From contig NZ_FOQY01000018.1 of NCBI RefSeq assembly GCF_900113865.1, positions 109,672 through 173,671 of the forward strand: a DNA stretch of 64,000 bases, written 5' to 3'. How positions within the stretch are numbered: position 1 is the stretch's first letter; the number at the start of each line of letters is the position of its first letter. The stretch is from Streptosporangium canum (lineage in GTDB: Bacteria > Actinomycetota > Actinomycetes > Streptosporangiales > Streptosporangiaceae). Below the pieces are notes generated by a model. The model was given only the letters and a program-made list of their open reading frames with translations, made no database searches and was not told the origin of the DNA. Positions 16,365-26,215 of the stretch are shown here, one piece after another. The position numbers and the translations under genes are program-made.

Positions 16365-19300
16365 GTGGAATGGCGAGTTGTGAGTGGCCAGAGCTGGCGT
16401 TTGGTGCGTCGTGAGGGTGCGGGGAGAGCTGTTGCCCCTGTGCTCGACGAGCATCAGCGGGCGGTGGTGGCCCACAAGAGCGGCCCGCTGCTCGTGCTCG
16501 CGGGGCCCGGCACCGGCAAGACCACCACGATCGTGGAGACCGTGGTGGACCGGATCGAGCGCCGCGGCGTGGATCCCGAGCGGGTGCTCGTCCTCACCTT
16601 CAGCCGCAAGGCGGCCGAGGAGCTGCGCGAACGCATCACCGGCCGGATGCGCCGCACCACCCGCACGCCCCTCGCCCTGACCTTCCACAGCTACGCCTAC
16701 GCGCTGCTCCGCCGCGAGGCCGTGCTCGCCGGGGGCGTGCCGCCCCGCCTGCTGACCGGCCCCGAGCAGCTCCTGGAGGTCCGGCGGCTGCTCCACGGCG
16801 AGCTGGAGGACGGCGCCCCGCACTGGCCGGACGACATGCGCGAGGCGCTCAAGACCCGCGGCTTCGCCCAGGAGCTCCGCGACTTCCTGTCCCGCGCCGC
16901 CGAGCGCGGCCTCGACGGCGACGAGCTGGTCGAGCTGGGCCGCCGTCACGGCCGCGCCGACTGGGTGGCCGCCGGGCGGTTCGCCGACCGTTACCAGGCC
17001 AGGTTCGACCTGGACATGGAGCCGGTGCTCGACTATTCGGACCTGATCCGCACCGCCGCCGGCCTGCTCGCCGATCCCGAGGTACGGCGCCGCGAACGGG
17101 CCGCCTACGACGTCGTCCTCGTGGACGAATACCAGGACACCGACCCGGCCCAGGAGTCCCTGCTCCAGCGGCTGGCGGGGGAGGGCCGCGACCTCATCGC
17201 GGTCGGCGACCCCGACCAGTCGATCTACGGCTTCCGCGGCGCCGACGTGCGCGGGATCATGCGCTTCCCGGAGCGCTTCCCCGGGGCCGACGGCGAGAAC
17301 GCGCCCGTCATCGCCCTGCGCGTGTGCCGCCGCAGCGGCTCCGAGCTCCTGAGGGCATCGCGCCGTGTGGCCGCCCGGCTGCCCGCGACGCCGGGCGGCG
17401 CCGCGCACCGGGACCTGCGGGCGCTGCCGGACGCCGAGCCCGGTGACGTCCGGGTGCTGGTGACCGACGGGGCCACGCAGGAGGCGGCGGTCGTCGCCGA
17501 CACGCTCCGCCGGGCGCACCTGCTGGACGGGGTCCCCTGGTCGCGCATGGCGGTGCTGGTGCGATCGGCCACCCACCAGGTGCCGTTGCTGCGCCGCGCC
17601 CTGGTCACCGCCGGGGTGCCGGTCGTGGTCGGCGGCGGCGAGCTGCCGCTGTTCCAGGAGCCGGGGGTGCGGCCGCTGATCAGGCTCATCCAGGTCGCCC
17701 TCCATCCGGAGACCCTCGACGAGGCGATGGCCGAGGAGCTGCTGACCGGCGCGCTCGGCGGCACCGACATGGTCGGTGTGCGCCGCCTGCGCAGAGCCCT
17801 GCGGATCGCCGAGCACGAGGCGATGACGCACCCCGACGAACGCGACATGGTCGACCACTCCGGCGAGCGCGACGTCGCCGGGCCGCGCTCGTCGGGCGAG
17901 CTGCTGGTCGCGGCGTTGAAGGACGTGCGGGAGCTGGTCCGGGTGGAGCCGCACGTGGCGCTGCCCGCCGAGCGCCTCGCCAAGCTCATCTCCGGCGCCG
18001 CCGAGGCCGTACGGCAGGGCGGCACCGCCGAAGACGTGCTCTGGACCGTCTGGCAGGCCACCGGCCTGGCCGAGAAGTGGACCGGCGTCAGCGTCACGGG
18101 CGGGTTCAGGGGGACCATGGCGGACCGCGACCTCGACGCGGTGGTGGCGCTGTTCGACCACGCGGCCAGGTTCGTCGACCGGCTGCCGCACGCGGGTGTC
18201 GAGGTGTTCGTGGACGACCTGGTGGCCCAGGAGATCCCCGGCGACTCCCTCGCCGACCGCGCCCCCGACACCGACTCGGTGCGCATCCTGACCGCCCACC
18301 GGTCCAAGGGCCTGGAGTGGGACGTCGTGGTCGTCGCCGGCGTCCAGGAGGGCGCCTGGCCGGACCTGCGGCTGCGCGGGTCCATCCTGAGCACCGACGA
18401 CATGGTCGCCAGGGCCGAGGGCTCCGAGCACGAGAACCCGGCGGCCGTCTCCGCCGCGCTGGCCTCCCAGCTCCTGGCCGAGGAGCGCCGCCTGTTCTAC
18501 GTGGCGGCCACCAGGGCCAGGAGCAGGCTCATCGTCACCGCCGTGGGGGGCGAGGACAACGAGGAGCGGCCCTCCCGCTTCCTCACCGAGCTGGTCCCCG
18601 GGGCGACCGAGGAGGCGGCCGTCGACGAGCGCTCCCGCTGGCTGAGCATGTCCGCCCTGGTGGCGGACCTGCGTTCGGCCGTCTCCGACCCGACCCGGCC
18701 CGCCTCCCTGCGCCGGGCCGCCGCCGCGCACCTGGCCAGGCTCGCCACCGAGGGAGTGCCCGGCGCCCACCCCGACGAGTGGTACGCCCTCACCCCGATC
18801 TCCGACGACCGCCCGCTGAGCTGGCCCGACGACGTCGTGCGCATCTCGCCCTCCGCGGTCGAGAACTTCACCAAGTGCGGCCTGCGCTGGCTGCTGGAGA
18901 CCTCCGTGGGGGCGAGCGGCACCGACGCGGCCCGGGGGCTGGGCACGGTCATCCACGCGCTGGCCGTGCTCGCCGCGACGGGCATGCCCGCCGAGGACAC
19001 CCTCGGCAAGCGCCTGGACGAGATCTGGCACGAGCTGGACTTCGGCGGCGTCTGGTACAACCGCAAACAGCGCCAGGTCGCCGAGCAGATGATCTCCAAG
19101 TTCGTCCGCTGGCACCAGGACAACCCCCGCGAGCTGGTCGGCCTGGAGGAGGCGTTCACGGCCATGGTCTCCGAGGGCGTGCAGATCAAGGGGCGGGTGG
19201 ACCGGGTCGAGCGCGACGCCGAAGGCCGGGCCGTGATCATCGACATCAAGACGGGGAAGAACGGGCCGAAGGACGCCGAGATCGAACGCCACCCCCAGCT

Positions 19301-19595
19301 GGGGGTCTACCAGCTCGCCGCGCTGCTGGGAGCCTTCCAGCGGCACGGGATGACCGAGCCCGGCGGCGCGGCCCTGGTCCAGGTGGGCGACGCCGCGGGC
19401 AAGAAGGACGCCAAGGAGCAGGCCCAGCCGCCCCTGTCGGAGGACGCCGACCCCGGCTGGGCGCGCGACATGGTCGACACCGTGGCGCTCGGCATGTCCG
19501 GGCCGTTCTTCCAGGCCAAGGTCAACGACGGGTGCCGCACCTGCGCCGTGCGGGCGAGCTGCCCGGTCAGCAAGAACGGGGACCAGGTGTGCTGA
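16365..19595 (+). CDS. adnA: AdnA-type helicase-nuclease subunit
   Basis: UvrD-like motor plus RecB-like nuclease in one 1076-residue chain, the mycobacterial AdnA type that resects double-strand breaks with AdnB. Walker A GPGTGKT at residues 47-53, Walker B VLVDEYQDTDP, GDPDQSIYGFRGA, TAHRSKGLEWD and RRLFYVAATRA. C-terminal PD-(D/E)XK: H in GTVIHALA, Asp in GRVDRVE, DIKTGK. Four Cys (KCGLRW, then CRTCAVRASC) have the spacing of an iron-sulfur nuclease. GTG at 16365; a second GTG at 16380 is possible. Same order as Rv3202c-Rv3201c. Confidence 0.9.
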   Translation: MEWRVVSGQSWRLVRREGAGRAVAPVLDEHQRAVVAHKSGPLLVLAGPGTGKTTTIVETVVDRIERRGVDPERVLVLTFSRKAAEELRERITGRMRRTTRTPLALTFHSYAYALLRREAVLAGGVPPRLLTGPEQLLEVRRLLHGELEDGAPHWPDDMREALKTRGFAQELRDFLSRAAERGLDGDELVELGRRHGRADWVAAGRFADRYQARFDLDMEPVLDYSDLIRTAAGLLADPEVRRRERAAYDVVLVDEYQDTDPAQESLLQRLAGEGRDLIAVGDPDQSIYGFRGADVRGIMRFPERFPGADGENAPVIALRVCRRSGSELLRASRRVAARLPATPGGAAHRDLRALPDAEPGDVRVLVTDGATQEAAVVADTLRRAHLLDGVPWSRMAVLVRSATHQVPLLRRALVTAGVPVVVGGGELPLFQEPGVRPLIRLIQVALHPETLDEAMAEELLTGALGGTDMVGVRRLRRALRIAEHEAMTHPDERDMVDHSGERDVAGPRSSGELLVAALKDVRELVRVEPHVALPAERLAKLISGAAEAVRQGGTAEDVLWTVWQATGLAEKWTGVSVTGGFRGTMADRDLDAVVALFDHAARFVDRLPHAGVEVFVDDLVAQEIPGDSLADRAPDTDSVRILTAHRSKGLEWDVVVVAGVQEGAWPDLRLRGSILSTDDMVARAEGSEHENPAAVSAALASQLLAEERRLFYVAATRARSRLIVTAVGGEDNEERPSRFLTELVPGATEEAAVDERSRWLSMSALVADLRSAVSDPTRPASLRRAAAAHLARLATEGVPGAHPDEWYALTPISDDRPLSWPDDVVRISPSAVENFTKCGLRWLLETSVGASGTDAARGLGTVIHALAVLAATGMPAEDTLGKRLDEIWHELDFGGVWYNRKQRQVAEQMISKFVRWHQDNPRELVGLEEAFTAMVSEGVQIKGRVDRVERDAEGRAVIIDIKTGKNGPKDAEIERHPQLGVYQLAALLGAFQRHGMTEPGGAALVQVGDAAGKKDAKEQAQPPLSEDADPGWARDMVDTVALGMSGPFFQAKVNDGCRTCAVRASCPVSKNGDQVC

Positions 19596-19623
19596 GCCGT
19601 ACGATCCGCGGTGGGGACGCCCC

Positions 19624-22600
19624 GTGCTGAGCCCGATCCAGCTCGCCGCCAAGCTGGGCATCCTCCCCCCCACCCCCGAACAGGCCGAGGTGATCGAGGC
19701 CGGCCTCGAACCCATGGTCGTGGTCGCCGGAGCCGGGTCGGGCAAGAGCGAGACCATGGCCGGGCGGGTCGTCTGGCTGGTGGCCAACGGCCTGGTCCGC
19801 CCCGAACAGGTGCTCGGCCTGACCTTCACCAGGAAGGCCGCCGGCGAGCTGGCCATCCGGGTCCGCGAGCGGCTCAACGGCCTCGTCGCGGCCGAGCAGG
19901 TCCCCGCCGAGCTGCTGGAGGGCGAGCCGACCATCTCGACCTACCACGCCTACGCGGCCAGGCTGGTCACCGACCACGCCCTGCGTGAGGCGCTGGAGCC
20001 CACCATGCGCCTGGTCAGCCCGGCCGTCTCCTGGCAGCTCGCCGTGCGGGTGGTCAGCGCCTACGACGGGCCCATGGAGCAGATCGAGTGGGGTCCGGCC
20101 ACCGTCACCCGGGCGGTGCTGGAGCTGGCCGGGGAGCTGTCGGAGCACCTGCGCGGCCCGCAGGACGTGCGGGAGATCGGCGCCTGGCTCGCCGACCGGT
20201 ACGGCGAGCTGCCCGGCTCGCCCACCCTGCCCCAGCGCAGGCCGCTGGCCGTCCAGCGGGCCAGGGAGCAGCTCCTGCCGCTGGTCGAGGCCTACGACCG
20301 GCTCAAACGGAGCCGTGAGGTCGTCGACCACGGCGACCAGATGGCGCTGGCCGCCCGGATCGCCGCCAAGCACGCCGAGGTCGGCGAGATCGAGCGGGGC
20401 CGGTTCGCCGTCGTCCTCCTCGACGAGTACCAGGACACCAGCCACGCCCAGCTCGTCCTGCTCCGCTCGCTGTTCGGCGGCGGTCACCCGGTGACCGCCG
20501 TGGGCGACCCCTGCCAGTCCATCTACGGCTGGCGCGGCGCCTCGGCGGGCAACCTCACCCGCTTCCCCCGCGACTTCACGACCGCCTCGGGGGAGCCCGC
20601 CCCGGTCCGCCGTCTGTCGATCAGCTTCCGCAACGGCGACGCCGTGCTCGACGTCGCCGCCCGGGTGCAGCTCCCGCTCCGGATGGAGGCGCGGGAGGTG
20701 CCGGTGCTGGTGCCCGGCGGCAACCGGATCGAGCGCGGCCGGGTGGTGTGCGCCTTCCACGAGACCGCCGACGACGAGGCGGCGTGGGTCGCCGACGGGA
20801 TCGCCAGGGTGCTGGGCGCTGAGAGCGCGCCCGACGGCATGCCGTGGGGCGAGGGCGAGCGGAAGAAGGCCAAGCAGAGCGCGTGGGGCGGCCCGCAGTG
20901 CCTGCAACCGCACGACGTGGCGATCCTGGCCCGCAAGCGGTCGCAGTTCCCCGCGCTGCGCCGGGCGCTGGAGGAGCGGGGGATCCCGGTCGAGGTGGTC
21001 GGCCTGGGCGGCCTGCTGACCGTGCCGGAGGTCTCCGACATCGTCTCCACCCTGCGCGTGATCTACGACCCGACCGCGGGCGACGCGCTGGTCCGGCTGC
21101 TGTCCGGTCCCCGCTGGCGGATCGGCCCGGCCGACCTGAAGGAGCTGGGCGAGCGGGCGCGCGAGCTGAACCGTGAGACCCGCGAAGGCGGGTCCCTGGC
21201 GTCCGACCCGCTGGACCAGGTCGTGGCGGACATGGCCGAGGAGCGCGGCAGCCTGATCGACGCCCTCGACGAGCTGCCCGACCGTCCCGAGTGGCAGGAC
21301 CTGTTCTCCCCCCTGGCCCGGGTACGGCTGCTCGCCATGGCGCAGGAGCTGCGGATCCTGCGCGCCCACACCGGCCAGCCGCTCCCCGACCTGATCATCG
21401 AGATCGAGCGCAGGCTCGGCCTGGACATCGAGGTGGCGGCGCGGGGGACGGCCATCGGGCCGTTCGCCGCCCGGGCCGACCTGGACGCCTTCCTCGACGC
21501 CGCCGCCCGGTTCGCGGGCGACTCCGAGGATCCGACGCTGGGCGCGTTCCTGGCCTTCCTCAAGGCGGCCGACGAGGAGGAGAACGGCTTGGACGCCGGG
21601 CGGGTGGGGGAGAGCAACAGCGTCAAGCTGATGACCATCCACGCCTCCAAGGGCCTGGAATGGCCGGTCGTCGTCATCCCCGGCATGTCCCAGGCGCTGT
21701 CCAAGGCCGGCACCCTGACCGTCGGCACGATGTTCCCGGCCCGCCCGACGACCAGCCCCAAGTGGACGGACAACCCGCGCAAGCTGCCCTACCCGCTCCG
21801 CGGCGACGCCTCCGACCTGCCCCGGCTGGGCGGGCTGAGCAAGGAGGAGCTGGCGGAGTTCGACGAGCGCTGCCGTGACCGCGATCTGCTGGAGGAGCGC
21901 CGCCTGGCCTACGTGGCCGTCACCCGCGCCCACTACCTCCTGATCGCCTCCGGCTACCGCTGGGGCAGCGCGGCCAAGCCCCTGGAGCCCTCCGACTTCC
22001 TGGTGGAGATCCGCGAGACCTGCGGGCGCGTCTCCGTCTGGGCGCCCGAGGCCGGCGAGGGCGCCACCAACCCCCTGCTCGCCGAACCCGCCGAGGCCGT
22101 CTGGCCCGTCACCCCCGACGGCCTCCGCTACGAGGCCATCCAGGATGGCGCGTTCATGGTCGAGGCGGCTCTCGCCGCGCTCGCGGACCTCGCCGGGCAG
22201 AGCGGCGACCCGGCCGCCTCCCGCTCTCGGGACGGTGCCGCCGAGACTCCCGACGCCGAGAACGTGCCCTTTTTCGATTTTTCCGACGTCCCCTTCCCCG
22301 ACGTCCCGCCGGAGGGTGAGGAGGTGCCCTTCCCCGAGGGGCCCGAGGACGAAGACGTCCTCTTCCTGGACGCCCCAGACTTCTTCGACGACCCGGACGA
22401 CGAGGAGGGTGCCTCTCTCGCCCGGCAGGATGTCCCGGCCGAGGCCGTACACGAGGGCGGGCGCGTGCCCGAGGGGGAGCCGGGGCAGGGGAGCGGGCGC
22501 GTGCCCGAGGAGGAGCAGGGAGCGGGGAGCGGGCGCGTGCCTGAGGGGGAGCCGGGGCAGGGGAACGAGCGCGCCGGTGCCCTCGCGGACCTGCGCGGCT

Positions 22601-23298
22601 GGGACAGGGAGCGGGCGAAGGCGTGGGAGCGCGACACCGAGCTCCTGCTCAGGGAGCGGGCCGTGAACCGGCGGCGCGGTGGCAGGCAGGTGGAGCTGCC
22701 CACCCATCTGACCGTCTCGTCCCTGGTCACCCTGGCCTCCGATCCCAAGACCCTGGCCCGGCAGGTCCGCCGTCCGGTGCCCAGGAAGCCCACCCCGCTG
22801 GCCCGCCGGGGCACCTCCTTCCACCGCTGGCTGGAGTCGCGGTGGGGGCAGCAGCGGCTGCTCGACGAGATGGAGCTGCCCGGCTCGTCCGACGGTTTCG
22901 AGGAGACCGACATCCAGCTCGACCAGCTGCGTGACCGGTTCGAGGAGAGCGAGTGGGCCGGCCGGGAACCGCTGGACGTCGAGGTCCCCTTCGAGACGAT
23001 GATCGCCGACCGGCTGGTCCGGGGCCGGATGGACGCGGTGTTCGAGCTCCCGGACGGCCGCTACGAGGTCGTCGACTGGAAGACAGGCCGGCGTCCCGAG
23101 GGTAAGAAGGCCGAGGCCGCCGCGGCGGTCCAGCTCGCCGCCTACCGCCTGGCCTGGTCCCACCTGGCGGACATCCCCCTCGACCAGGTGAGCGCCGCCT
23201 TCCACTTCGTCCGCCTCAACGAGACGGTCAGGCCGGTCAACCTCCTCGACGAGCGGGGCCTGATCAGGCTCATCGAGTCGATCCCCGCCCTCGGCTGA
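19624..23298 (+). CDS. adnB: AdnB-type helicase-nuclease subunit
   Basis: 1224 residues, partner of the preceding gene 28 bases upstream. Walker A GAGSGKS (36-42), LLDEYQDTSHAQ, GDPCQSIYGWRGA, TIHASKGLEWPVV, RRLAYVAVTRAHY. The C-terminal nuclease has RGTSFHRWLE, GRMDAVFE and VDWKTGRRPEG. Between motor and nuclease (about residues 875-989) lies an acidic, Phe/Pro-rich, then Gly/Glu-rich low-complexity stretch with three 12-residue repeats. This linker probably explains the length. The last 160 bases recur, decayed, at 26216-26372. Confidence 0.9.
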   Translation: MLSPIQLAAKLGILPPTPEQAEVIEAGLEPMVVVAGAGSGKSETMAGRVVWLVANGLVRPEQVLGLTFTRKAAGELAIRVRERLNGLVAAEQVPAELLEGEPTISTYHAYAARLVTDHALREALEPTMRLVSPAVSWQLAVRVVSAYDGPMEQIEWGPATVTRAVLELAGELSEHLRGPQDVREIGAWLADRYGELPGSPTLPQRRPLAVQRAREQLLPLVEAYDRLKRSREVVDHGDQMALAARIAAKHAEVGEIERGRFAVVLLDEYQDTSHAQLVLLRSLFGGGHPVTAVGDPCQSIYGWRGASAGNLTRFPRDFTTASGEPAPVRRLSISFRNGDAVLDVAARVQLPLRMEAREVPVLVPGGNRIERGRVVCAFHETADDEAAWVADGIARVLGAESAPDGMPWGEGERKKAKQSAWGGPQCLQPHDVAILARKRSQFPALRRALEERGIPVEVVGLGGLLTVPEVSDIVSTLRVIYDPTAGDALVRLLSGPRWRIGPADLKELGERARELNRETREGGSLASDPLDQVVADMAEERGSLIDALDELPDRPEWQDLFSPLARVRLLAMAQELRILRAHTGQPLPDLIIEIERRLGLDIEVAARGTAIGPFAARADLDAFLDAAARFAGDSEDPTLGAFLAFLKAADEEENGLDAGRVGESNSVKLMTIHASKGLEWPVVVIPGMSQALSKAGTLTVGTMFPARPTTSPKWTDNPRKLPYPLRGDASDLPRLGGLSKEELAEFDERCRDRDLLEERRLAYVAVTRAHYLLIASGYRWGSAAKPLEPSDFLVEIRETCGRVSVWAPEAGEGATNPLLAEPAEAVWPVTPDGLRYEAIQDGAFMVEAALAALADLAGQSGDPAASRSRDGAAETPDAENVPFFDFSDVPFPDVPPEGEEVPFPEGPEDEDVLFLDAPDFFDDPDDEEGASLARQDVPAEAVHEGGRVPEGEPGQGSGRVPEEEQGAGSGRVPEGEPGQGNERAGALADLRGWDRERAKAWERDTELLLRERAVNRRRGGRQVELPTHLTVSSLVTLASDPKTLARQVRRPVPRKPTPLARRGTSFHRWLESRWGQQRLLDEMELPGSSDGFEETDIQLDQLRDRFEESEWAGREPLDVEVPFETMIADRLVRGRMDAVFELPDGRYEVVDWKTGRRPEGKKAEAAAAVQLAAYRLAWSHLADIPLDQVSAAFHFVRLNETVRPVNLLDERGLIRLIESIPALG
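22459..22566 (+). repeat. Three 36-bp repeats inside adnB
   Basis: Units at 22459-22494, 22495-22530 and 22531-22566 encode GRVPEGEPGQGS, GRVPEEEQGAGS and GRVPEGEPGQGN. The frame is kept. It lies in the linker between the motor and the nuclease. Confidence 0.85.
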
Positions 23299-23537
23299 CC
23301 CGCAGAGACAGCGGGAAAGCTCTCGGCTGACCCGAGGAGGCAGCGGGGAAGGGGGAAGCTCCTCCTCGTCGCCGGTGCTCTTGTTTTCGGTCCGGCCGCC
23401 GGTCTTTGCCTCGATCTACCCATTGCCACGGATGATGAGAGATACCTGGTCATCCACGGCGGACTTCGCCGTTCCACCCGGTCCCGGTTTCTGGGAGAGC
23501 GGCGTCGAGGCCGAGGTCCGTGAAACGGAGGGCGCGC

Positions 23538-25169
23538 ATGAGCAGCGGAACCGTTCCGAAGCCCATAGCGAGCACAAGCAGCTTCATCGACGACCGCATC
23601 GGCGCGGGGAACTTCCTCAAGCGAAATTTACGGAAGATCTTTCCCGACCACTGGTCGTTCCTGCTGGGCGAGATCGCGCTGTACTCCTTCGTCATCCTGC
23701 TGCTGACCGGCACGTTCCTGACCTTCTTCTTCAAGCCCTCCATGGGTGAGGTCGTCTACGACGGCTCCTACGAGCCGCTCAAGGGCGTCATGATGTCCGA
23801 GGCGTACGCCTCGACCCTGCACATCAGCTTCGACGTCCGCGGTGGTCTGCTGATGCGGCAGATGCACCACTGGGCCGCCCTGCTGTTCGTCGCCGGGATG
23901 ATGGTGCACATGCTCCGGGTGTTCTTCACCGGTGCGTACCGCAAGCCGCGTGAGCTCAACTGGCTGATCGGTGTCGGTCTGCTGACGCTGGCCCTGTTCG
24001 AGGGTCTGACCGGCTATTCCCTCCCCGACGACCTGCTCTCCGGCGCCGGTCTGCGGATCACCGAGGGTGTGATGATCTCCCTGCCGCTGGTCGGCACCTG
24101 GATCACCTTCTTCCTCTTCGGCGGCGAGTATCCCGGCGAGGACGTGGTCTCCCGGTTCTACTCGATGCACATCCTGCTCATCCCGGGCATCCTGCTGGCG
24201 CTGATCACCGCTCACCTCATGTTGATGTGGGTGCAGAAGCACACGCAGATGCCGGGCAAGGGCCGCACGAACACCAACGTGGTGGGGGCTCCGTTCTACC
24301 CGGCCTTCATGGCCAAATCGGGTGCCTATTTCATGTTCACGTTCGGCGCCATCGCGCTGCTGGGCACCTTCGCCCAGATCAACCCGATCTGGCTGTTCGG
24401 TCCCTACAGCCCGGCCGACATCTCGGCGGGTTCCCAGCCTGACTTCTACATGGGATTCCTGGAGGGCTCGCTCCGCCTGATGCCCGCCTGGGAGATCAAC
24501 GTCCTGGGCTTCACCCTGCCGATGAGCGTGCTGATCCCGGCGCTGCTCCCGATGGGCATCGTCATGACGGGCCTGGCCCTGTATCCCTTCATCGAGCAGT
24601 GGGTCACCGGGGACCGCAGCGAGCACCACATCGCCGAGCGTCCCCGCAACAACCCGCACCGCACCTCGATCGGCATCTCCGCGGTCACCTTCTACGGCAT
24701 TCTGTGGCTGCTGGGCGCCAACGACGAGATCGCGGCGTTCTTCCACGTCTCGCTGAACTGGACGACCTACGTCGGCCGGGTGCTGATCTTCGCCGGTCCC
24801 GCGCTCGCCTACTTCATCACCTACCGGATGTGCCTGGGCCTGCAGCGCCGCGACGCCGCGGTGATCGGGCACGGCGTGGAGTCGGGCGTCATCAAGCGTC
24901 TTCCTTCGGGTGAGTACATCGAGGTCCACGTTCCGTCGAACGAGGCCATCGAGGCGCACATGCGCGGCAAGACGGCGGTCCCGATGATCACCGACGTCGA
25001 CGTCGACGGCATCCCGCCCAAGGGGATGCGCGGCCCGCTCGGCAAGCTCCGCGCCAAGCTGAGCAAGGCCTACGGCGGGGAGAAGATCCCGCTCGACGGT
25101 GAGCACCCTCACGAGGAGCACGCGGCCGTCGGCTCGGACGTCGAGAAGGACAGGTCACTGCCCTCCTGA
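23538..25169 (+). CDS. qcrB: Cytochrome bc1 complex cytochrome b subunit (orphan copy)
   Basis: 543-residue actinobacterial QcrB-type cytochrome b. Two His pairs for the b hemes (MHHWAALLFVAGMMVHM and MHILLIPGILLALITAHLM), about nine membrane helices, PDFYMGFLEG near the quinol site and the long charged C-terminus. ATG at 23538 follows GGAGGG; an ATG at 23520 is less likely. In actinobacteria qcrB normally follows qcrC and qcrA; here neither is near. It reads as a paralogue in an accessory segment, possibly an alternative quinol oxidase partner. I see no lost heme ligand. Confidence 0.92.
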   Translation: MSSGTVPKPIASTSSFIDDRIGAGNFLKRNLRKIFPDHWSFLLGEIALYSFVILLLTGTFLTFFFKPSMGEVVYDGSYEPLKGVMMSEAYASTLHISFDVRGGLLMRQMHHWAALLFVAGMMVHMLRVFFTGAYRKPRELNWLIGVGLLTLALFEGLTGYSLPDDLLSGAGLRITEGVMISLPLVGTWITFFLFGGEYPGEDVVSRFYSMHILLIPGILLALITAHLMLMWVQKHTQMPGKGRTNTNVVGAPFYPAFMAKSGAYFMFTFGAIALLGTFAQINPIWLFGPYSPADISAGSQPDFYMGFLEGSLRLMPAWEINVLGFTLPMSVLIPALLPMGIVMTGLALYPFIEQWVTGDRSEHHIAERPRNNPHRTSIGISAVTFYGILWLLGANDEIAAFFHVSLNWTTYVGRVLIFAGPALAYFITYRMCLGLQRRDAAVIGHGVESGVIKRLPSGEYIEVHVPSNEAIEAHMRGKTAVPMITDVDVDGIPPKGMRGPLGKLRAKLSKAYGGEKIPLDGEHPHEEHAAVGSDVEKDRSLPS

Positions 25170-25257
25170 CCGGTTCCGGCCGGGGCCTGTCGTCATCGCT
25201 CCGAGGCGGGTGAACGACGAGTCGACCATCTCTCCGATTCCTACCTGGTCGATTTCC

Positions 25258-25280
25258 TGGGATCAGGGAAGTCTCGGACC
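25258..25280. repeat. Direct repeat copy A flanking the hydrolase region
   Basis: The 23 bases here match 26498-26520 at 20 positions (TGGGA-CAG-GAAGT-CGGACC framework). Copy B lies just upstream of the VapBC remnant. Just beyond copy A the reverse strand encodes GGAVRDSRN and then a stop, resembling the GRAVRDSKN core of DUF397 proteins. Confidence 0.5.
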
Positions 25281-25339
25281 CCAGGTCTCAAGGTTCCTGC
25301 TGTCCCGTACGGCCCCGCCCCGGACAGGCGGCCGAGCCG

Positions 25340-26194
25340 TCAGGACAGGAAGCCGGTGACGGCGTCGAGCCACGCGCGGGGTTGGTCGATGTGGGCCATG
25401 TGGCCCGCTTCCTCGATCACCACGGCGCGGGCGGTGGGCATCAGCATGGCGGTCTCCTCGGCCAGGGACGCGGGGAAGATCATGTCCTGCCGGCCGTGGA
25501 GCAGGAGCAGTGGGACGCCGAGCGCGGCGAGCCGCTGGGCCGCGTCCCGGTGACGGGCGCCGGGCAGGGTGCCTGCCTGCCAGGAGCGCATCCACTCGGC
25601 GGAGAAGTGGACGTCCGCGAGGCGGTCCAGGTAGGCGGGCAGCGCTTCCGGACGCCAGACGTTCGCCCCGGCTCCGGCGATCGCCGCCGCGCGGGTGAGC
25701 TCCGGACCGGACAGTTCCGGATCCGACCACACCGCGGCCTCCGGGGCGCGCCGTTCCTCACGCTCGCGCCGGCCGTCGAAGGCGCCCGGAGGCACCGGCA
25801 GGACGCTGCTGGAGGCGATGATCAGCCGCCGGACGCGCTCGGGAGCGGCCAGGGTCAGCCGTTGGGCGATCAGGCCTCCGTAGGAGAACCCGAGGACGTC
25901 GGCCCGCGCCGTGCCGAGCGCGTCCAGCAGGGCGACGAGGTCATCGGTGGCCTCGGCCGGGGTGTACCGGTCGTGGGCGAGGCCGCGGCTGGAACGTCCG
26001 CAGCCGCGCAGGTCCGGCAGGACCACCCGGTGCCGGCCGGCGAGCTCCGCGAGCGGCTCGCGCAGGTAGGTGTGGTCCCAGTCGGGACCGCCGTGGATCA
26101 CCAGCAGCGTGCGCTCGGCGGGCCCCCGGCTCCGCGCGACGAACAGCTCCACGGCGGGCTGAGCGGACACGGCCACGAGACTCTCGCTGAACAT
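25340..26194 (-). CDS. Alpha/beta hydrolase, proline iminopeptidase-like
   Basis: 284 residues. VIHGGPDWDHTYLREPL near the start is the HGGPG-type oxyanion motif of prolyl aminopeptidases and their relatives; nucleophile GFSYGG, acid in LLHGRQDMIFP, His in EEAGHMAHID. Cytoplasmic. ATG at 26192-26194. It points back toward qcrB and lies between two repeat scars, so it probably arrived with the accessory segment. Peptidase versus esterase activity cannot be decided. Confidence 0.85.
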   Translation of the reverse strand: MFSESLVAVSAQPAVELFVARSRGPAERTLLVIHGGPDWDHTYLREPLAELAGRHRVVLPDLRGCGRSSRGLAHDRYTPAEATDDLVALLDALGTARADVLGFSYGGLIAQRLTLAAPERVRRLIIASSSVLPVPPGAFDGRREREERRAPEAAVWSDPELSGPELTRAAAIAGAGANVWRPEALPAYLDRLADVHFSAEWMRSWQAGTLPGARHRDAAQRLAALGVPLLLLHGRQDMIFPASLAEETAMLMPTARAVVIEEAGHMAHIDQPRAWLDAVTGFLS

Positions 26195-26215
26195 CCGTCC
26201 ACTATGCCAACCTTT

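Noticed and set aside
16143..19934. A 1263-codon open frame on the reverse strand across adnA
   Set aside because: It is antisense to a gene with complete helicase and nuclease motifs; the translation is His/Gly/Val/Arg-rich low-quality sequence, as expected for GC-rich shadows.
22459..22566. CRISPR-like array
   Set aside because: Only three in-frame 36-bp units without spacers, inside a coding gene. No CRISPR array or cas gene was seen anywhere.
19567..23205. A 1212-codon open frame on the reverse strand across adnB
   Set aside because: Same reason: antisense shadow with no recognisable domain.
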